NCBI RefSeq assembly: GCF_009604405.1
Contig: NZ_WEGK01000006.1
Coordinates: forward strand, 1 to 64,000
Length of the DNA stretch: 64,000 nt
Direction: 5' to 3'
Source of the DNA: Nocardia macrotermitis
GTDB taxonomy: Bacteria > Actinomycetota > Actinomycetes > Mycobacteriales > Mycobacteriaceae
Part shown: positions 60,633-64,000 of the stretch, piece after piece
How positions within the stretch are numbered: position 1 is the stretch's first letter
Layout: the number at the start of each line of letters is the position of its first letter
Notes under the pieces: generated by a model
Told to the model about the DNA's origin: nothing
What the model saw: the letters and a program-made list of their open reading frames with translations, nothing else
Database searches by the model: none
Translations under genes and position numbers: made by a program

Positions 60633-61748
60633 TCACCCGGTCAGGCCCAGCAGGGCCGCGGTGAGTCCGAAGTCCGGGCCCAGATCCTGAACCCGTCCGG
60701 TCCGGCAGCCATCGGCCCGCAACTGGATCCGCTCGCAGAAGGTACTGACGATCTCGCCGCTGACGGTGCCGATCAGCGCGTGCGCGCGCCCGAACCGGCC
60801 CTGCCGATCGACCAGGCGATCGAGGTTCTCGGAGATCAGCGGGGCGACGTCGACGAACTCGATGACGCCGGATGCGTTGGCGCGCAACTGATTAGTGACG
60901 TTCGTCAGCCCGGTGAGACTGGACGCGAGCCGATCCTGATAGCCGCCGAAGGTGCCGCTGCTGTCGGACAGGAACGCCTCGAGTCGATCGAGCGTCGCTT
61001 GCAGGCCGGGGGCCTGTTCGGCGAGCATCGTGGACATCCGGGTGACGTTCGCGCCGAAATCGCGCACCGATCTATCGTTGTCGGCCAGCATCGAGGTCAG
61101 GTCGTTGAGCTGCACGATGATCTGCGAGATCGCGTCCCGGTTGTCCACGCCGACCCGCAAAGCGCCGGTCAGCGCGGTCAGGGTGTCGCGGATCTTCGCG
61201 CCCTGGCCGCCGACCATGTCGTAGAGCAGGGTGCCCGACAGCGGGCCGCGCGTACTGCCCGGCGGCGGGTCCAGGGCGGTGGTGAAGTCGTCGATGGTTT
61301 TCAGCAGCGTGTCCAATTCGACTGGGCTGCGGGTGGATTCGGTGGTCAGGTGCGCGCCGTCGGACAGCGCCGGGCCGCCGGTGTAGGCGGGGGAGAGTTC
61401 GATGTGCCGGTCGGTCACGATGGATTGCGAAATCAGTGCGGCCGTGACGTTTTCGGGGATCGTGATGTCGGGGTCGATGGTCATGTGCACCTCGGCGTAC
61501 CGGTTGTGCGGGACGATCGCGTCCACGGTGCCGACCCGCAGGCCCAGGACGGTGACCGGGTTGCCCTCGAACATGCCCGAGATGCTGGTGAAATCGGCGG
61601 TGATGTGCCGGGGTTCGGGACGTCCGGGCATCGCCGAGCAACCGGTACACACCACTGTCAGCACGCCGATCAGCACTGCCGCCGCACACCGGATTCGTTG
61701 CTTCACAGTGCGGCTCCTCGTGGCGGGGACGACTGGTGGAGAAGGCAT
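60633..61748 (-). CDS. Orphan MCE-family lipoprotein
   Basis: From ATG 61748 the 371-residue protein has a signal segment ending in the lipobox-like LTVVCTGCSA, then an MCE domain (HITADFTSISGMFEGNPVTV and GLRVGTVDAIVPHNRYAEVH) and the long helical C-terminal part of MceE/MceC-type proteins. Normal mce loci have six such genes plus two yrbE permease genes; here there is only one. It may serve another Mce complex or a special cargo. A start at the internal GTG before KQRIRCAA is also possible. Confidence 0.88.
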   Translation of the reverse strand: MPSPPVVPATRSRTVKQRIRCAAAVLIGVLTVVCTGCSAMPGRPEPRHITADFTSISGMFEGNPVTVLGLRVGTVDAIVPHNRYAEVHMTIDPDITIPENVTAALISQSIVTDRHIELSPAYTGGPALSDGAHLTTESTRSPVELDTLLKTIDDFTTALDPPPGSTRGPLSGTLLYDMVGGQGAKIRDTLTALTGALRVGVDNRDAISQIIVQLNDLTSMLADNDRSVRDFGANVTRMSTMLAEQAPGLQATLDRLEAFLSDSSGTFGGYQDRLASSLTGLTNVTNQLRANASGVIEFVDVAPLISENLDRLVDRQGRFGRAHALIGTVSGEIVSTFCERIQLRADGCRTGRVQDLGPDFGLTAALLGLTG

Positions 61749-61878
61749 CGCCCGGTCGTAGGCCAAGGTAGCAGCGTTGCGCTCGCGGTACGGCGCAGTT
61801 GGACAAATTCCTGGACATTTGTATCGCCGATGGAATTCGGGTGCCCCCGAACAGGATTCGATCACAGGAAGTGTGAAA

Positions 61879-61895
61879 CCGGACACAGTGTCCGG
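61879..61895. promoter_or_regulatory. Perfect 17-bp palindrome
   Basis: CCGGACAC and GTGTCCGG flank a single A. It lies 23 bases past the stop of the TetR gene (61918) and about 130 bases before the MCE start, so it may be a terminator stem, an operator for the MCE gene, or both. Confidence 0.5.
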
Positions 61896-61917
61896 CTATG
61901 GTCTAGCTATTGATTGG

Positions 61918-62505
61918 CTATTCCTCGACGGTGACGGTGAGCCGCGGTTTGGCGGTATCGGGCTCGTCGGTCACCATCTGCCATACCGAATCGATCATCG
62001 GGGCCAGCAGCAGTTCCCCGAACTGACGTACCAGCACCGCCACCACCTGGGTCGATTCGCGGCGGGAGGTCGAGGCCAGGCCCGCCTCGCGCAGGGCGAC
62101 GACCTCGCTGCGCACCAGTTCCACCTGGCGTTCCAGGAACTTCAACCGCGCCGGTTCGGGTTCGAGGACCGCGCGGCGGATGTAGTTCACCACCGCCGGG
62201 TTCTCCCGCAGCATCTCGCGCACGGCCTCGTCCCGCGCGCCCGCGACCTCGGCCGGGGTGCCGGTATTGGGCACCGAGTGCACGGCCTGATAAAAGTACT
62301 CGCTGACCAGCTGATCCACCGCCTCGCGCAGGCCCGCCTTGGTCTTGAAGTGGTGCTGGACCAGCCCGAGCGTCACGCCCGCCTCGGCCGCGACCGCCCG
62401 CAGCGACACCCGGGACTCGCCGTACTGCGCGAACAGATCCATCGCGGCATTGCGGATCCGTGCCTTGGCGGTCAGATCCTCGTTGGTCGCGCGTGGGTTC
62501 AGCAT
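61918..62505 (-). CDS. TetR-family regulator divergent from acyl-CoA dehydrogenase
   Basis: The 195-residue protein has a TetR HTH (KARIRNAAMDLFAQYGESRV, LRAVAAEAGVTLGLVQHHFK) and a helical ligand domain. It is divergent from the acyl-CoA dehydrogenase gene at 62670 and probably senses an acyl-CoA or related lipid and represses that gene; this is inferred from position. Confidence 0.92.
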   Translation of the reverse strand: MLNPRATNEDLTAKARIRNAAMDLFAQYGESRVSLRAVAAEAGVTLGLVQHHFKTKAGLREAVDQLVSEYFYQAVHSVPNTGTPAEVAGARDEAVREMLRENPAVVNYIRRAVLEPEPARLKFLERQVELVRSEVVALREAGLASTSRRESTQVVAVLVRQFGELLLAPMIDSVWQMVTDEPDTAKPRLTVTVEE

Positions 62506-62581
62506 CGGTCCTCAGCTCGTCAGGGTCTGTCGGCGATCTTACGTCGGCGACGGCTCGCTCCGGTGGGGAACGACTGTGCTG

Positions 62582-62610
62582 TTGACCGGCAGACGATACA
62601 ACTGTACTGT
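62582..62610 (+). promoter_or_regulatory. Candidate promoter of the acyl-CoA dehydrogenase gene
   Basis: TTGACC (62582-62587) and TACTGT (62605-62610) are 17 bases apart, 60 bases before the start codon. The direct repeat ACTGTACTGT overlaps the -10. Confidence 0.45.
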
Positions 62611-62669
62611 CACGTGCCGAGAACGACCGGGGTGCCTCACCCCGCGCGCCGGAAAGCAGAGGATCACCG

Positions 62670-63830
62670 ATGTCCGAACTCTTCCCCGACTACCGTCCCT
62701 CCTGGGAGACCGATCAGCATCGCGAACTGCGCAAGCACGCGGCGGAGTTCTTCCGCAAGGAGAGCGTGCCGAATCGTCAGCGCTGGAGCGAACAGCACCA
62801 CGTCGATCGCGAGTTCTGGAACAAGGCCGGAGCGGCGGGGCTGCTCGGACTGGATCTGCCGGAGGAATTCGGCGGCGCCGCAGGCGATTTCGGTATGCAG
62901 GCGGTCGTGCAGGAGGAACTGGTCTACGCGCACGACAACGGGTTCGGCTTCTCGGTGCACTCGCCGATCGTGTCGCACTACATCCACCAGTACGGCAGCG
63001 CCGAGCAGCGGGAGAGGTGGCTGCCGGGCATCATCTCCGGTGAACTGGTGCTGGCCGTCGCGATGACCGAGCCGGGCACGGGGTCGGACCTGCAAGCCGT
63101 GCGCACCACCGCGATTCGCGATGGCGACCACTACGTCGTCAACGGCTCGAAGACGTTCATCTCCAACGGAACCCACTGCGATCTGGTCGTCATCGTGGCC
63201 AAGACCGATCCGTCCCAGGGGGCCGCGGGCGTCTCGCTGATCGTGGCCGAGACCAAGGATCTGCCCGGTTTCGAACGCGGCCGGGTGCTGGAGAAGATGG
63301 GGCAGCACGCGCAGGACACCCGCGAGCTGTTCTTCTCCGACATGCGGGTGCCGGTCACGAATCTGCTTGGCGCACAAGAGGGTCTGGGCTTCTATCAGCT
63401 GATGGAACAGCTCGCCCGCGAGCGGCTGATCATCGCGACCATCTGTTCCGCGCTGGCCGAGGCCGCGGTGCTGGAGGCGCTGCGGTATTCCCGCGAGCGC
63501 GAGGCGTTCGGCCGCCCGATCGGCAAATTCCAGCACAACGCCTTCGCGCTGGCCGAGGTCAAGACCGAGGCGTTGGCCATCAAAACCCTTGTGGACCATG
63601 CGATCTCGCAGTACATCGCCGGGAAGAACGATCCGGCGACCGCGTCCATGGCCAAGCTGTTCGCCGCCGAGACCTCCGACCGGGTCGTCGACAAGTGTCT
63701 GCAACTCTTCGGCGGTTACGGCTACATGATGGAGTACCCGATCGCCAATATGTACACCGCGTCGCGGGTGAACCGAATCTACGGTGGCACAAGCGAAATC
63801 ATGAAGGAGATCATCTCCCGGGCACTGTGA
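62670..63830 (+). CDS. Acyl-CoA dehydrogenase
   Basis: The 386-residue protein shows the family motifs VAMTEPGTGSDLQ (FAD/substrate contact), VNGSKTFISNG, and the C-terminal QLFGGYGYMMEYP and RIYGGTSEIMKEII. It oxidises acyl-CoA to trans-2-enoyl-CoA with FAD, passing electrons to ETF. The sequence resembles long-chain-type FadE proteins; chain length is not decided. AGAGGATC precedes the ATG. Confidence 0.95.
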   Translation: MSELFPDYRPSWETDQHRELRKHAAEFFRKESVPNRQRWSEQHHVDREFWNKAGAAGLLGLDLPEEFGGAAGDFGMQAVVQEELVYAHDNGFGFSVHSPIVSHYIHQYGSAEQRERWLPGIISGELVLAVAMTEPGTGSDLQAVRTTAIRDGDHYVVNGSKTFISNGTHCDLVVIVAKTDPSQGAAGVSLIVAETKDLPGFERGRVLEKMGQHAQDTRELFFSDMRVPVTNLLGAQEGLGFYQLMEQLARERLIIATICSALAEAAVLEALRYSREREAFGRPIGKFQHNAFALAEVKTEALAIKTLVDHAISQYIAGKNDPATASMAKLFAAETSDRVVDKCLQLFGGYGYMMEYPIANMYTASRVNRIYGGTSEIMKEIISRAL

Positions 63831-63850
63831 TCCCGGGGCCGCCGCGGTGC

Positions 63851-64000
63851 TCAGCTCGGCCGGACCGGGCTGCACTCGGCGGGGTCGGCGAGTTCGCCGC
63901 AGGGGGTGCCGCCGTGCGTGCGGATGACGTCCTTGCCCGCGCCGTCGGTGAGGAAGCGCAGGAAGGCCGCGGCCAGTGAGTCGGGCGGCAATTCGCCGTT
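63851..64000 (-). CDS. C-terminal end of a probable solute-binding protein (partial)
   Basis: The minus-strand frame ending at TGA 63851-63853 runs off the window. Its 49 visible residues include LAAAFLRFLTDGAGKDVIRT and a Cys pair (GGTPCGELADPAEC), the style of the last helices of a periplasmic-binding-type protein of the phosphate/molybdate kind. The call is tentative because only the tail is seen. Confidence 0.4.
   Translation of the reverse strand, partial: NGELPPDSLAAAFLRFLTDGAGKDVIRTHGGTPCGELADPAECSPVRPS

Noticed and set aside
60033..61913. A 626-codon plus-strand frame over the TetR and MCE genes
   Set aside because: It spans two well supported minus-strand genes and encodes Gly/His/Gln-rich sequence without motifs.
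1..64000. CRISPR arrays, rRNA genes, phage structural genes or intact insertion sequences
   Set aside because: I found no evenly spaced short repeats, no rRNA-like sequence, no transposase with terminal inverted repeats, and no phage modules.

Overview
The window looks like chromosomal DNA of a mycolate-type actinomycete, most likely Nocardia or a close relative. The reasons are very high G+C with strongly biased third codon positions, a giant single-chain type I fatty acid synthase next to acpS, DUF222/13E12-type HNH genes, orphan DUF397 genes, an MCE lipoprotein, DUF3558 and excalibur proteins, and mycothiol-type (MDMPI) folds. This assignment rests on gene families, not on a database search.

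Layout. 0-5 kb: an HTH/TPR-type regulator and a Nudix hydrolase converge; divergent from the regulator is a minus-strand run made of a frameshifted small gene, a 103-aa protein, a MoaA-like radical SAM enzyme and a CYTH (triphosphatase/class IV cyclase) protein. 5-10 kb: accessory patchwork with an orphan DUF397 gene, an MFS gene whose 5' end has been replaced by a copy of part of a second MFS gene, an XRE-Fic pair under twin palindromic operators, and a DUF3558 lipoprotein. 10-20 kb: mostly conserved cell-envelope and housekeeping genes (Bcr/CflA exporter, exported glycine-rich protein, VC0807-type membrane protein, a NarL-type two-component system, excalibur protein, DUF3618 protein, Bcp peroxiredoxin, DUF7159-like protein, a TetR regulator). 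20-31 kb: acpS and the 9.4-kb fas gene, then tRNA-Leu(UAG).

31-41 kb: just downstream of the tRNA come several gene remnants (AbrB-like, Hsp20, DM13), then a redox/membrane group: a repeat membrane protein, a frameshifted NDH-2-like dehydrogenase carrying the same membrane module, a cytochrome-b/sulfite-oxidase-type molybdoenzyme, a small membrane protein and a flavodoxin-fold reductase. A junction of two truncated genes follows (alpha/beta hydrolase and zf-HC2/MDMPI protein). 41-53.5 kb: TetR/cupin divergon, HipBA toxin-antitoxin, a VOC protein, and a complete four-gene Wadjet (JetABCD, type III-like) plasmid-defence operon. 53.5-64 kb: a P450 with an unusual K-helix motif, a SnoaL-like protein, DUF2165, DUF397 and DUF222 genes, a P450-ferredoxin operon with a TetR and an orphan MCE lipoprotein, a TetR/acyl-CoA dehydrogenase divergon, and the 3' end of a probable solute-binding protein.

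Themes. The FAS-I/acpS pair supplies acyl chains, with AcpS phosphopantetheinylating the synthase. Defence or addiction functions (Wadjet, HipBA, XRE-Fic) sit among truncated genes and inverted or direct repeats, as expected of recombining accessory DNA. A 127-bp perfect inverted repeat (DUF222 sequence) lies near both ends of the window. The least explained unit is the radical SAM + CYTH + small protein set at 0.3-2.4 kb.
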